From NCBI RefSeq assembly GCF_900166585.1, contig NZ_FVZC01000007.1:372001-436000 (forward strand): a stretch of DNA of 64,000 nucleotides, written 5' to 3'. This document shows, one piece after another, positions 15,924 to 25,145 of this stretch. This DNA is from Mesobacillus jeotgali. Its GTDB lineage: Bacteria; Bacillota; Bacilli; Bacillales; Cytobacillaceae. The notes beneath the pieces are model-generated. The model was not told where the DNA came from. It made no database searches and saw only the letters and a program-made list of their open reading frames with translations. Both the position numbers and the translations under genes were made by a program. Positions within the stretch are counted from its first letter, which is position 1; each line of letters starts with the position of its first letter.

Positions 15924-17360
15924 ATGGCTAATTCAAATTTAAAGTCAAAATACCTGCCTACCGTCCAAGAAATTATTCGATTAATAGGCGGAAAAGAAAA
16001 CCTTCAAGGCGCTGCTCACTGTGCAACAAGACTGCGGCTTGTTCTGAAAGATAATTCTCTTGCTGATACAAAAGCAATCGGCAACCTTGATTATGTAAAG
16101 GGATCATTTGTTGCAGGCGATCAGCTGCAGATCATCATCGGAGCCGGTACGGTCAACGATGTATACGCTGTCTTTACCAAGGAAGCCGGAATTAAGGAAA
16201 TGTCTCTCGGCGATGTGAAAGAGCAATCTGCCCAAAAACAAAATGCCTTCCAAAGAGGCATAAAAGCGTTATCCGATGTATTCGTAGAAATCATCCCTGG
16301 TCTTTTGGCCGCAGCTCTATTGATGGGTGTAACCGGCTTGTTGAGCCAGCAGGGGATTTTCGGCAAGCAATCCGTTGTGGAAATGTATCCCGCGATTGCT
16401 GGCTTTAACCGATTCATTGCTATCATGTCTACCGGTATCTTTACGATTTTGCCATTGCTGGTGGTGTATTCCGCAACGAAGCGCTTTGGCGGCAACCCGG
16501 TACTAGGTTTGGTTCTTGGAGCCATCATGCTTCACCCGGATCTGGCGAATGCCTACCTTGTTGGTAATGGAACGGTAAAACCGGAGGTCATCAGCCTTTT
16601 CGGATTGAAAGTATCGCTTGTTGCGTTCCAGGGCGGCATTATCATTGCTTTAATGATGGGGCTTGTTGTTGCAAAGCTTGACCAATTTTTCAGCAGGAAA
16701 GTTCCGGATATCATCAAGCTTTTCCTTGCACCATTTTTAACAATCGTCGTTGCAGGATTCCTGCTGTTTACGGCAATTGGCCCGCTTGGCCGTCTGCTTG
16801 CAGATGCAATTACTTCAGGCTTGATGTGGTCTGTTGATAATCTTGGAATCGTTGGCTTCATGCTCTTCGCCGGCATCCAGCAGGTCATCGTTATCACTGG
16901 CCTTCACCACGTCATTGGTGCGGTTGAGGCACAGCTGATTGCTGACACAGGATTCAACTTCATCATGCCGCTTATGTCTGTAGCCCTCATGGGTCAGGGC
17001 GGTGCCGTGCTTGGCTATACTCTTGGGTTGTGGAAAAACGAAAAAGCAAGGCAGATTGGCGTATCAGCCTTTGCCTCCACTCTATTCGGAATCTCTGAAC
17101 CCGCATTGTTCGGTGTGAACGTGAAGTATAAATTCCCGCTGATCGCCGGTATGATCGGTGGCGCGCTTGGCGGTGCATATGTCTATATCACAGGAATCAA
17201 GGCACTTGGTTTCGGTGCGACAGCTGTCCCTGGTTTTGCGATTGTCGCTGCACAGGGCGGAGGCCACGTCAACTATGTGATCGCCAACCTACTGGCACTT
17301 GCAGTCGGAGCGATTTTAACGATTATTTACCTGAAAGTGAAAAAGCCAGCATTGGATTAA
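15924..17360 (+). CDS. scrA: PTS sucrose transporter, EIIBC
   Basis: A 478-residue phosphotransferase permease of the glucose/sucrose superfamily. The EIIB domain (about 1-90) carries the phosphorylated Cys33 in AAHCATRLRLVL. The EIIC domain (about 110-475) has about ten helices and the substrate-site motif GITGLHHV-like (VITGLHHVIGAVE), then FGISEPALFGVNVK. There is no EIIA domain, so a glucose-type EIIA from elsewhere must supply phosphate. It imports sucrose as sucrose-6-phosphate. The ATG at 15924 follows GGGGAGG. It is the first gene of the operon behind two operators. Confidence 0.92.
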   Translation: MANSNLKSKYLPTVQEIIRLIGGKENLQGAAHCATRLRLVLKDNSLADTKAIGNLDYVKGSFVAGDQLQIIIGAGTVNDVYAVFTKEAGIKEMSLGDVKEQSAQKQNAFQRGIKALSDVFVEIIPGLLAAALLMGVTGLLSQQGIFGKQSVVEMYPAIAGFNRFIAIMSTGIFTILPLLVVYSATKRFGGNPVLGLVLGAIMLHPDLANAYLVGNGTVKPEVISLFGLKVSLVAFQGGIIIALMMGLVVAKLDQFFSRKVPDIIKLFLAPFLTIVVAGFLLFTAIGPLGRLLADAITSGLMWSVDNLGIVGFMLFAGIQQVIVITGLHHVIGAVEAQLIADTGFNFIMPLMSVALMGQGGAVLGYTLGLWKNEKARQIGVSAFASTLFGISEPALFGVNVKYKFPLIAGMIGGALGGAYVYITGIKALGFGATAVPGFAIVAAQGGGHVNYVIANLLALAVGAILTIIYLKVKKPALD

Positions 17361-17421
17361 ATATACCCTGATGAGAGGAAGCGATTCCTCTCATCGCTAT
17401 TTCAGCGGGAGGGAATACAAC

Positions 17422-18912
17422 ATGACAAGATACACAGAACCGAAATATAGAACGATTTTTGATGCAAAGGAAAATGAATTAGAGCAGCTGAGGGAAAAAT
17501 CGGCACATTCCTCTTGGAAGCCGGCCTATCATATTCATCCTCAATATGGGCTGATCAATGATCCGAATGGGCTTGCGTATTTTAACGGAGAGTTCCATGT
17601 GTTCTATCAGTGGTATCCATTTGATGCAATGCATGGCATGAAGCATTGGGCTCACACCAAATCGAAGGACCTTGTGAACTGGGAGCGTTTGCCGGTTGCA
17701 CTAGTTCCCGTTGAGGATTATGAATCCCACGGCGCCTATTCAGGTGCGGCACTTGAAGTCGATGGCAAGCTGTACATGTACTATACGGGCAATATCAAGT
17801 ACGGTCCGGTCGAGCGTTCGGCGAACCAGAACCTGGCAATTATGGACAAGGACGGCACCATCACGAAATATGAAAACAACCCTTTGATTGAAGGCGTTCC
17901 GGAAGGATATACCGGACATGTCCGCGATCCGAAGGTTTTTGAAAAAAATGGCCGCTACTACATGCTGCTTGGGGCCCAGCGAAGTGACTTGACTGGTGCA
18001 ATTATTGTTTATGAGTCTGAAAATGCGATTGACTGGACTTTTAAAGGTGAGTTGAACCTTAAGATTGATTTTCCTGATTCAGTTTACATGCTCGAATGCC
18101 CGGACTTTTTTGAACTGAACGGCAAAGATGTGATTGTCGTTTCACCTCAAGGGTTGAAGCCTGATGGACATGACTATCATAATATCTATAATGTCATTTA
18201 TGTTTTAGGTGAATTGAATCTCGATACGCTGACGTTTGATGTTGAGGATTATCAGGAACTCGAGAAGGGCTTCGATTTTTACGCTCCCCAGACCTTTGCT
18301 GGCAAAAATAATGAACGTCTGCTGTTCGCGTGGGCTGGGATGGGGGAGATTGATTACCCATCCGATAATGAACAATGGGCACACTGCCTGTCCATTCCGC
18401 GTGAACTTGATATCGTGAACGGGAAGCTGGTACAAAAGCCTGCCCAGGAATTGAAACAGCTTAGGAAAAATGCGAAAGCTGGCGATGTAGTATTAGAGAC
18501 GGCTGGCAGCGTAGAGATCGGCATTGGAGAACAGTATGAACTGGAACTCGATTTCACCGGAATGGAAGCGGACAAATTTGGGCTGGAACTTTTTGCTTCT
18601 GAAAAAGAAGGGCTTGTCCTCGAATTTAATCGCAGCGGGAAGACTGTGAGCGTGAACCGGGAAAAATTCGAAGCGGCCTTCGGCGGTGAATATGGATTTG
18701 TAAGAAGTTCTGAGCTGGAAATCGATGACACAGTGAAGGTTCAGGTGTTAGTTGACCGCAGTATTGCGGAAGTTTTCATCAATGATGGTGAAGTAGTATT
18801 CACTACGCGGGTTTTCCCTAATGAAGAATCGAACGGGATAAGGATTTTCGCTGATGGGAAAGTCAGCTGCAGCTATGAAAAGCATGAACTGGCACAGGGA
18901 ATTTCGTTTTAG
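17422..18912 (+). CDS. scrB: Sucrose-6-phosphate hydrolase (GH32)
   Basis: A 496-residue glycoside hydrolase family 32 enzyme that splits sucrose-6-phosphate into glucose-6-phosphate and fructose. The three catalytic motifs are present: Asp47 in INDPNG (nucleophile), Asp169 in VRDPK (transition-state stabiliser) and Glu225 in LECPD (acid/base). The C-terminal beta-sandwich follows from about residue 340. The ATG at 17422 follows GGGAGGGA; the longer frame from 17371 lacks a site. It is cytoplasmic and the second gene of the operon. Confidence 0.93.
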   Translation: MTRYTEPKYRTIFDAKENELEQLREKSAHSSWKPAYHIHPQYGLINDPNGLAYFNGEFHVFYQWYPFDAMHGMKHWAHTKSKDLVNWERLPVALVPVEDYESHGAYSGAALEVDGKLYMYYTGNIKYGPVERSANQNLAIMDKDGTITKYENNPLIEGVPEGYTGHVRDPKVFEKNGRYYMLLGAQRSDLTGAIIVYESENAIDWTFKGELNLKIDFPDSVYMLECPDFFELNGKDVIVVSPQGLKPDGHDYHNIYNVIYVLGELNLDTLTFDVEDYQELEKGFDFYAPQTFAGKNNERLLFAWAGMGEIDYPSDNEQWAHCLSIPRELDIVNGKLVQKPAQELKQLRKNAKAGDVVLETAGSVEIGIGEQYELELDFTGMEADKFGLELFASEKEGLVLEFNRSGKTVSVNREKFEAAFGGEYGFVRSSELEIDDTVKVQVLVDRSIAEVFINDGEVVFTTRVFPNEESNGIRIFADGKVSCSYEKHELAQGISF

Positions 18913-18923
18913 GAGTGAGAAGG

Positions 18924-19895
18924 ATGACAAAGCTTTATTCGATTGGGGAGGTATTGATTGATTTTATCCCCCAGCAAAAGGGTGCAGCGCTGAAGGATGT
19001 TATGTCTTTCGAGCGTGCTCCAGGCGGGGCTCCAGCCAATGTTGCCGCTGCTGTTGCCAAATATGGGCATGCAGCCTCGATGATCACAAAGCTTGGGGAA
19101 GACGCTTTTGGTGACTTTTTGGTTGAACAACTGGAGAACGCCGGCGTTGAAACAGCCAAAGTTCTCCGTACGAAAGAAGCCAATACTGGTCTTGCGTTTG
19201 TTTCGCTGAAAGACGATGGCGAGAGGGACTTCTCCTTTTACCGCAAGCCATCAGCGGACCTGCTTTTTACTGAGGAAGAGGTGAAGGCAGAATGGTTTGC
19301 AAAGGGGGACGTACTTCATTTTTGTTCGGTGGATCTTGTTGAAAGCCCAATGAAGCAGGCACATAAACGTGCAATTTCTTTAATGAAGGAAAAAGACGGC
19401 CTGATCAGCTTTGATCCTAATGTCAGGCTGCCGCTCTGGGACAATCCCGACGATTGCCGATCAGCTATCCTCGAATTTTTGCCGCATGCGCATATTGTGA
19501 AAATTTCCGATGAAGAACTGGAATTCATCACAGGAATAAGCGATGTTGAAGACGCCATCCAATCCCTTTTTACAGGAGATGTTCAGGCAGTGGTCTTTAC
19601 GAAGGGTGCAGACGGGGCTGATCTTTATGTAAAAAACAGCAAATGGGAGTCAGCTGGCTATAAAGTAGATGTCCAGGACACGACTGGTGCTGGTGACGCG
19701 TTTATCGGCGGATTCCTTTACAAGCTGCTTGAAGCTGGAGCGGAGCCGAAAAACCTTGCAGCAATTTTGAGCGAGAAGCACGAGGAAATTCTTCAATTTG
19801 CCAATGCCAGTGGAGCATTGACTGCCGCAGGCAAAGGGGCGATTTCCGCACTGCCTGAAAAGGAACAGGTACTTAACTTTATCAAGGAACAATAA
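18924..19895 (+). CDS. scrK: Fructokinase (PfkB family)
   Basis: A 323-residue ribokinase/PfkB sugar kinase that should phosphorylate the fructose released by ScrB. N-terminal motif APGGAPANVAAAVAKYG binds sugar, and the C-terminal motif DTTGAGDAFIGGF carries the catalytic base Asp258 and anion hole. AGGAG with an 8-base spacer supports the ATG at 18924; the GTG at 18915 is inside the site. It starts 11 bases after scrB and is the last gene of the operon, followed by a terminator. Confidence 0.92.
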   Translation: MTKLYSIGEVLIDFIPQQKGAALKDVMSFERAPGGAPANVAAAVAKYGHAASMITKLGEDAFGDFLVEQLENAGVETAKVLRTKEANTGLAFVSLKDDGERDFSFYRKPSADLLFTEEEVKAEWFAKGDVLHFCSVDLVESPMKQAHKRAISLMKEKDGLISFDPNVRLPLWDNPDDCRSAILEFLPHAHIVKISDEELEFITGISDVEDAIQSLFTGDVQAVVFTKGADGADLYVKNSKWESAGYKVDVQDTTGAGDAFIGGFLYKLLEAGAEPKNLAAILSEKHEEILQFANASGALTAAGKGAISALPEKEQVLNFIKEQ

Positions 19896-19896
19896 T

Positions 19897-19923
19897 AGGC
19901 CCATCAATAAGGGCCTTTTTCTA
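19897..19923 (+). terminator. Terminator of the scr operon
   Basis: AGGCCC and GGGCCT stem, 8-base loop, five T bases, directly after the scrK stop. Confidence 0.88.
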
Positions 19924-20150
19924 TTTCTTGAAGCACGAGTTGGGGCTAATTTTCACTTTTAGAAATGAGGAAAGTTTCTCCTGCCTGGGATCATCTTTTA
20001 CTAGATGGTTTTCGTGCAATTTTCCCCGCATTAATCGTCCTGCTATGCTGAAACATTTCCCAATGTTCGCCAGATAAGGGTTCCAATAGATAACTTGCTG
20101 GAAGTTTGATATATTTATAGAAGTTTATTAGAGGGAAAGCAGGGGAGAAA

Positions 20151-22934
20151 ATGGGCTTTAAAAAGAAGCAATATTTTGGATTGGGTCTTACGCTGTTATT
20201 TTTGTTCCTCTTATTGATTACAATCCTGGCGATGATGAATTCAATCAAGGGAAACCTGCTTGAAATTGTCGAGGATCGTTATTATAAGGTGAGCGAGGTA
20301 ACAAGTATCAGGCAGCAACTGTACCAGAATGACCGAAACCTAGTTCAAATGATCACAGAATATGGGGAATCCGATAGGTCTAATATACAGGCCCCCAATG
20401 CCTCTGGAAAACAGATGGATATCAGTGACAGACTGGTTGAGCTGGAATCCATTTTGAACCGGAATAAATCCAAAGTAATGGTATCCCAGGTGCAGGAAGC
20501 TTACCAGGAATATGAGGCAATGGAGAACGAGATTTATCGGCAAATTGCCAGTGGGGCGAGCCAAAGTGACGTGCGTGCTGTATACCAGGAAGACATGCTG
20601 GTTAGGGATCAGCTGTTTGATAAAATAGATGAGTTTAAAGAATATCAGGAAACCTTGATGGATGGAGCGATGAAGGAAGCCACGGGAACCTATGACAATC
20701 TTGTCATAGGATTAATTGGACTGGTTGTCCTTGCGATTGCCCTGATTACAGGCGTGATGCTCTGGGTAATCCGGGATACTGTTGGCACGGTGAATTCCTT
20801 TACAGAGACGATCAAGAAGGTGAATTATGATGACTTGTCATCAATCCCGCGGATGGATGCAGAAGTTCAAGGTGAATTCGGGGAGATTGCCCGGGCTTAC
20901 AATTCGATGGCTGTTTCCATCGAGGAGCTGACAGAGAAAGAACAGAAGTACAATGATGAGATGGAAGAACAAAACTGGATTCAATCGAACTCAGTCGATA
21001 TAGTGAAGCTATACAGCAGGGAAGTGACGGTTTCATCTCTGGCTGAAAACTTCATTAAAAAACTGACGCCGATCATGGATGGAAATCTGGGTGCTTTTTA
21101 TCTTAAAGATGAATCGAATGGAAGGCCTTATTTTAAGAAGGTCGCTTCTTACGCAGACGATGCCGGACGGAATGGCTTCTTCGCAGGTGAAGGCATAATT
21201 GGGCAATGTGCTGCCGAGAAACAAACAGTGATTATGAATGATATCCCTGCGGATTACAGGGTGATTTCTACAGGTCTCGTGGATGTCACACCGAAGAGTA
21301 TTATTATGGCGCCTGTCATGCTAAAGGATGAAGTGGTCGCCGTAGTTGAAATTGCGGGAATAACCGGGTTTACACTGGCTGGTCAGAAGCTTCTTGACAA
21401 TGTCCTGGAAACTCTCGGAATTGGACTGGCCAATATCATCGGCAGGATGGAAGTGGAGCGCTTATTGCTTGAATCACAGGCCCAGACGGAAGAGCTCCAG
21501 GCACAATCCGAAGAGCTGCAGTCCCAATCAGAGGAATTGCAGTCACAGTCTGAAGAATTACAAATGCAGACGGAGGAGCTGCGGATGATGAACGAGCAGC
21601 TGGAAGAGCGGACACATGATGCGGAACTGAAATCCGAGGAGCTCCAAGCTGCCAAGGAAGATTTAGAAAAGCAAGCGAGTGAGCTTGAACAAAGTTCGAC
21701 CTATAAATCGGAATTCCTCGCGAACATGTCCCACGAACTCCGTACACCATTAAACAGTATCCTGCTTCTTTCCGAGATGATGCTTGATGATGAAGAGCAT
21801 GGCCTTTCGGATGAACAAAAGGAATTCTCGAAGGTAATCCATTCGTCCGGCCAGGATCTGTTGAATTTGATTAATGACATCCTTGATCTGTCCAAGGTTG
21901 AAGCAGGCAAACTGGAAGTAAGCTTTGAAGAGGTCTTCCTTGATGAGTTTACGGAAAGAATTGAACGGCAGTTCGCCCAGGTTGCAAAAAGTAAGAATAT
22001 CGAATTTACCGTCGAGAAGACGGAGGATGTTACGCCAATCATCTATACGGATGAACAAAGGCTGCAGCAGATCCTGAAGAATTTACTTTCCAATGCCTTC
22101 AAGTTTACGGAAAAAGGCTCAGTCTCCGTAAGAATCGAGAAGGCGGACGAGAAAGAAACGCTGGGCTGTCCGCTCAAAGGCCAGTCCGATACATGGGTGA
22201 AATTCTCGGTGACGGATTCGGGGATTGGCATTCCGAAAGACAAGCAGCGCATGATTTTTGAAGCCTTCCAGCAAGTGGATGGCGCAATCATGAGGAAGTA
22301 TGGCGGAACTGGCCTTGGCCTATCGATTTCAAGAGAATTTTCACTCCTTTTGGGAGGAATTTGCAAGGTGGAAAGCAGGGAAGGATTGGGAAGCACTTTT
22401 ACAGTGATCATCCCAAACCTGCCAGATGGCTATCCTGCCATAGCTGACTTTGAAGTGAATGATCAGGTGGCTGCAGCGATTGACCAGCCAGCAAAAATGG
22501 CGCCGATTTTGCCAGAATCACCGCAATTGGAAGAGGAAATCATTGTCGGGAAAACGACGGTCCTGACGGGTAAAACCGTCATCATCGCAGACGATGACCA
22601 CCGCAATATTTTCACCCTGAAAAATGTCCTGCAAAAAGAGGGCATGAACGTGATCACAGCTGATAATGGGGCCGACTGCCTCGAAAAGATGAAGGAAATC
22701 GAGCAGGTCGATATCGTCCTTATGGATATCATGATGCCGGTCATGGATGGCTATGAAGCGATCAGGCAAATCCGCTGGAATGAGGAAAACCAGGATTTGC
22801 CAATCATTGCTTTGACTGCCAAGGCGATGAAGGGCGACCGGGAAAAATGCCTTGATGCAGGAGCGAGTGATTATATCAGTAAACCGATGAAGCTGGACCA
22901 GTTATTGTCAGCCATGCGTGTTTGGCTGTCATAG
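20151..22934 (+). CDS. Hybrid sensor histidine kinase with GAF and receiver (RsbK-like)
   Basis: 927 residues. TM1 at about 9-29, an extracellular helical CHASE3-like sensor to about 180, TM2 at about 186-207, HAMP, GAF (about 290-430), and a heptad coiled coil with repeated EELQSQS units (about 440-520). Then HisKA with His528 in NMSHELRTPLN, HATPase (GGTGLGLSIS near 718), and a C-terminal receiver with Asp859 in VLMDIMMPVMDG. This order matches RsbK of the B. cereus group, which drives sigma-B activation through the RsbY phosphatase. The methyltransferase gene follows 36 bases later and the phosphatase gene lies nearby. Clear as a hybrid kinase; the RsbK role is inferred. Confidence 0.88.
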   Translation: MGFKKKQYFGLGLTLLFLFLLLITILAMMNSIKGNLLEIVEDRYYKVSEVTSIRQQLYQNDRNLVQMITEYGESDRSNIQAPNASGKQMDISDRLVELESILNRNKSKVMVSQVQEAYQEYEAMENEIYRQIASGASQSDVRAVYQEDMLVRDQLFDKIDEFKEYQETLMDGAMKEATGTYDNLVIGLIGLVVLAIALITGVMLWVIRDTVGTVNSFTETIKKVNYDDLSSIPRMDAEVQGEFGEIARAYNSMAVSIEELTEKEQKYNDEMEEQNWIQSNSVDIVKLYSREVTVSSLAENFIKKLTPIMDGNLGAFYLKDESNGRPYFKKVASYADDAGRNGFFAGEGIIGQCAAEKQTVIMNDIPADYRVISTGLVDVTPKSIIMAPVMLKDEVVAVVEIAGITGFTLAGQKLLDNVLETLGIGLANIIGRMEVERLLLESQAQTEELQAQSEELQSQSEELQSQSEELQMQTEELRMMNEQLEERTHDAELKSEELQAAKEDLEKQASELEQSSTYKSEFLANMSHELRTPLNSILLLSEMMLDDEEHGLSDEQKEFSKVIHSSGQDLLNLINDILDLSKVEAGKLEVSFEEVFLDEFTERIERQFAQVAKSKNIEFTVEKTEDVTPIIYTDEQRLQQILKNLLSNAFKFTEKGSVSVRIEKADEKETLGCPLKGQSDTWVKFSVTDSGIGIPKDKQRMIFEAFQQVDGAIMRKYGGTGLGLSISREFSLLLGGICKVESREGLGSTFTVIIPNLPDGYPAIADFEVNDQVAAAIDQPAKMAPILPESPQLEEEIIVGKTTVLTGKTVIIADDDHRNIFTLKNVLQKEGMNVITADNGADCLEKMKEIEQVDIVLMDIMMPVMDGYEAIRQIRWNEENQDLPIIALTAKAMKGDREKCLDAGASDYISKPMKLDQLLSAMRVWLS

Positions 22935-22970
22935 AAGCTTGTGACGATGAGGATGAAAGCAGAGGGTTGA

Positions 22971-23780
22971 ATGGTGAAAAACGAAGATTTAGAGCTTGAA
23001 TTGCTTTTGTTGGCTGTCTATCGCCTGTCCGGCTATGACTTCAGGAATTATATGCGTTCCTCGATCATGAGGCGGACGACCGCAAGAATGAATGCTGAAA
23101 AATTGTCCAGCATTACAAGTTTGACCGAAAAAATCATCCATGATGAGAGGGTTTTGAATGACATTCTGAAGGATTTTTCGATCAATGTCACCGAAATGTT
23201 CCGGGATCCCACTTTCTTCAAGGCAGTGCGTGAAGAAGTGATTCCGCTCTTGAGGGGTTTGCCTGAAATCAGAATCTGGCATGCAGGCTGTTCGACGGGG
23301 GAGGAGGCCTACTCGATGGCGATTTTAATCGAGGAAGAAGGCCTCTCTGACCGGACGAAAATCTATGCAACAGACATGAACGAAAGCGTTCTGGTAATGG
23401 CTGAATCTGGGATAATGCCATTGCGTAAAATGCAGGCATATACGAAAAATTACATCATGGCAGGAGGGAACAAGTCGTTCTCCGAGTATTATGATGCGGA
23501 CAGCGAAGTTGCACGCCTGAAGCCATCATTGAAAAAAAATATCGTATTTGCTCAGCATAATCTGGTGACTGATGGCTCCTTTAATGAATTCCATCTGATC
23601 ATCTGCCGCAATGTCCTGATCTACTTCAACCTGGACCTGCAGCGGCAAGTATTCCAGCTGTTTGATGAAAGCCTCAGCCATAGAGGTTTCCTGGGCCTTG
23701 GCACAAAGGAAACGGCCAGGCCTGAGCTTGGCTTTTTGGAAGCCTTCAATACGAGGGAGAAGCTTTATCGCAAAAAATAA
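22971..23780 (+). CDS. CheR-type protein methyltransferase (RsbM-like)
   Basis: A 269-residue SAM-dependent methyltransferase with the CheR N-terminal helical domain (about 15-70) and the catalytic domain with the SAM loop IWHAGCSTGEEAYSMAIL, ATDMNESVL and LIICRNVLIYF. No chemotaxis genes are adjacent, and it is joined to the hybrid kinase in one operon. In the B. cereus group the equivalent RsbM methylates RsbK and restrains sigma-B; the same relation is likely here. The start ATG at 22971 is preceded by GAGGG; a GTG codon directly follows. A terminator lies after the stop. Confidence 0.86.
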   Translation: MVKNEDLELELLLLAVYRLSGYDFRNYMRSSIMRRTTARMNAEKLSSITSLTEKIIHDERVLNDILKDFSINVTEMFRDPTFFKAVREEVIPLLRGLPEIRIWHAGCSTGEEAYSMAILIEEEGLSDRTKIYATDMNESVLVMAESGIMPLRKMQAYTKNYIMAGGNKSFSEYYDADSEVARLKPSLKKNIVFAQHNLVTDGSFNEFHLIICRNVLIYFNLDLQRQVFQLFDESLSHRGFLGLGTKETARPELGFLEAFNTREKLYRKK

Positions 23781-23788
23781 TCTTGTTC

Positions 23789-23820
23789 AAAGCAGTGGGG
23801 AAAAATCCACTGCTTTTTGT
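23789..23820 (+). terminator. Terminator of the kinase-methyltransferase operon
   Basis: AAAGCAGTGG and CCACTGCTTT stem with an A-rich loop and a T-run, 8 bases after the stop codon. Confidence 0.9.
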
Positions 23821-23897
23821 ATTTTACTAGATTGTAATATGGTAAAATTGGGAAAAAGTGCTAATCATGATTGCATGGTCAAGACGGAGGTCAAAAA

Positions 23898-24335
23898 ATG
23901 GCATCGGGTATTTATACAATCCTGTTCATTGGCAGTATCCTGTTTTTAGCACGAAAAAAGGCAGAGGAAGAGGCTAATTTCCTGTCTAAGATTATGGGAT
24001 TTTTTTTGCTGGGTGCATTTAATTTTACTTTTAATGAGGTTTCACTTCCGCTTGGTTTTTTCGTGTATATATTGTTTTTTCGGCCAAAGTTGAATGCTGA
24101 TGTAAAACGGTTGGCTGCTATTCTTGGTGTATTGGTTTTTATCCTGACCTTCTGGATTTTTCCTCAATGGGAAAACCGCCCGAAATCCATCGAACATGAA
24201 CTTGGCTCCGTGTATACGATGGACTTTAGTGCTGAAGATGAAAGGATCAGGCAGGAACTAAAACTTGAGGACAAAAATTGGAAACTTGAGGATTTGGAAG
24301 TGGAATATGCTAAAGATGGCAGAATAATAGATTAA
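23898..24335 (+). CDS. Hypothetical membrane protein
   Basis: A 145-residue protein with three hydrophobic helices in its first 95 residues and a charged cytoplasmic or external tail (ELGSVYTMDFSAEDERIRQELK). The ATG at 23898 follows GGAGG with 8 bases. I recognise no family. It stands alone between the kinase operon terminator and another small membrane protein gene. Confidence 0.6.
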   Translation: MASGIYTILFIGSILFLARKKAEEEANFLSKIMGFFLLGAFNFTFNEVSLPLGFFVYILFFRPKLNADVKRLAAILGVLVFILTFWIFPQWENRPKSIEHELGSVYTMDFSAEDERIRQELKLEDKNWKLEDLEVEYAKDGRIID

Positions 24336-24425
24336 AATGGCAACTGGCAGGTCAAAATGCCAATCATTTTGATTTCTATAAAATTCGATATGATTCTGGC
24401 AAGATATGAGTAGGGAGGGTACATT

Positions 24426-24734
24426 GTGAACAAAGCACTCCAATTTATTATAGAAATCATTAGAGTATTTCTTATTTTATTTATAGGCCTATTAATTTTA
24501 GGTTATGTAGAACAAAAAATTATTAAATTACTTGGGTTTACAGAATTTAATTGGACACTTATCTTTATTGCTGATCTCTTGTTGATATATATTTATTATA
24601 AGAATAAACTTCAATTCACAGGTTGGTTTAAAAGCACTCATAATAAAGCCCTATCTAAAAGTGGTACTAGGTTTGCACTTGGTGCAGCAATATTTTGTTT
24701 TATTTTAGGAATAGTAACTAACATTATACTTTAA
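24426..24734 (+). CDS. Hypothetical small membrane protein
   Basis: 102 residues with three predicted helices (about 8-28, 42-58 and 80-101) and a basic loop (KSTHNKALSKSGTR). The start is GTG at 24426, supported by GGGAGGG and a 6-7 base spacer. AT-rich codon use compared with the neighbouring signalling genes. No family recognised. Confidence 0.58.
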   Translation: MNKALQFIIEIIRVFLILFIGLLILGYVEQKIIKLLGFTEFNWTLIFIADLLLIYIYYKNKLQFTGWFKSTHNKALSKSGTRFALGAAIFCFILGIVTNIIL

Positions 24735-25107
24735 AATTGTTACAGGCCTTAAAACATATAAACTCTCTAAAGGTAAACCGTTCCGTTATTAGGTGCATAA
24801 TAATAAAGTGACATATAAAATCGCGTAGAATTATTTGCGCCATTTTTTCTCATCTGACAGCTTTTTTTGAATATGCACAGTAATAGACAATCAAAAACGC
24901 TAATGACAACACTTGTTGTACAAGGATAATAGGTTGTAAATTTGAGTGCCAATTTAATGTGTTGAAAATTGCTTGGACACGAAGTAAGTTTGTGATGAAA
25001 TGTACTTAAACTATCGGGTGCTAATCTTCAATAGTAGAGTTAGACTTTAAACGGTTTGGCCACTAAACAAATAAACGAATTTAATCAACTCTTTTAAATC
25101 AAGATTA
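24735..25107. other. Intergenic region, no gene seen
   Basis: AT-rich. No ORF with a plausible start, no repeat array and no RNA gene that I can support. It contains short imperfect palindromes (such as ACAACACTTGTTGT near 24910) without context. Confidence 0.45.
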
Positions 25108-25140
25108 AGCAGAGTGAATTTTCACTCTGCTTTTTCCTAT
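25108..25140. terminator. Bidirectional terminator after the phosphatase gene
   Basis: AGCAGAGTGAA and TTCACTCTGCT form an 11-bp stem with a 2-base gap as loop centre. Five T bases follow on the plus strand. It lies 5 bases beyond the stop of the minus-strand phosphatase gene. Confidence 0.82.
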
Positions 25141-25145
25141 ATTCA

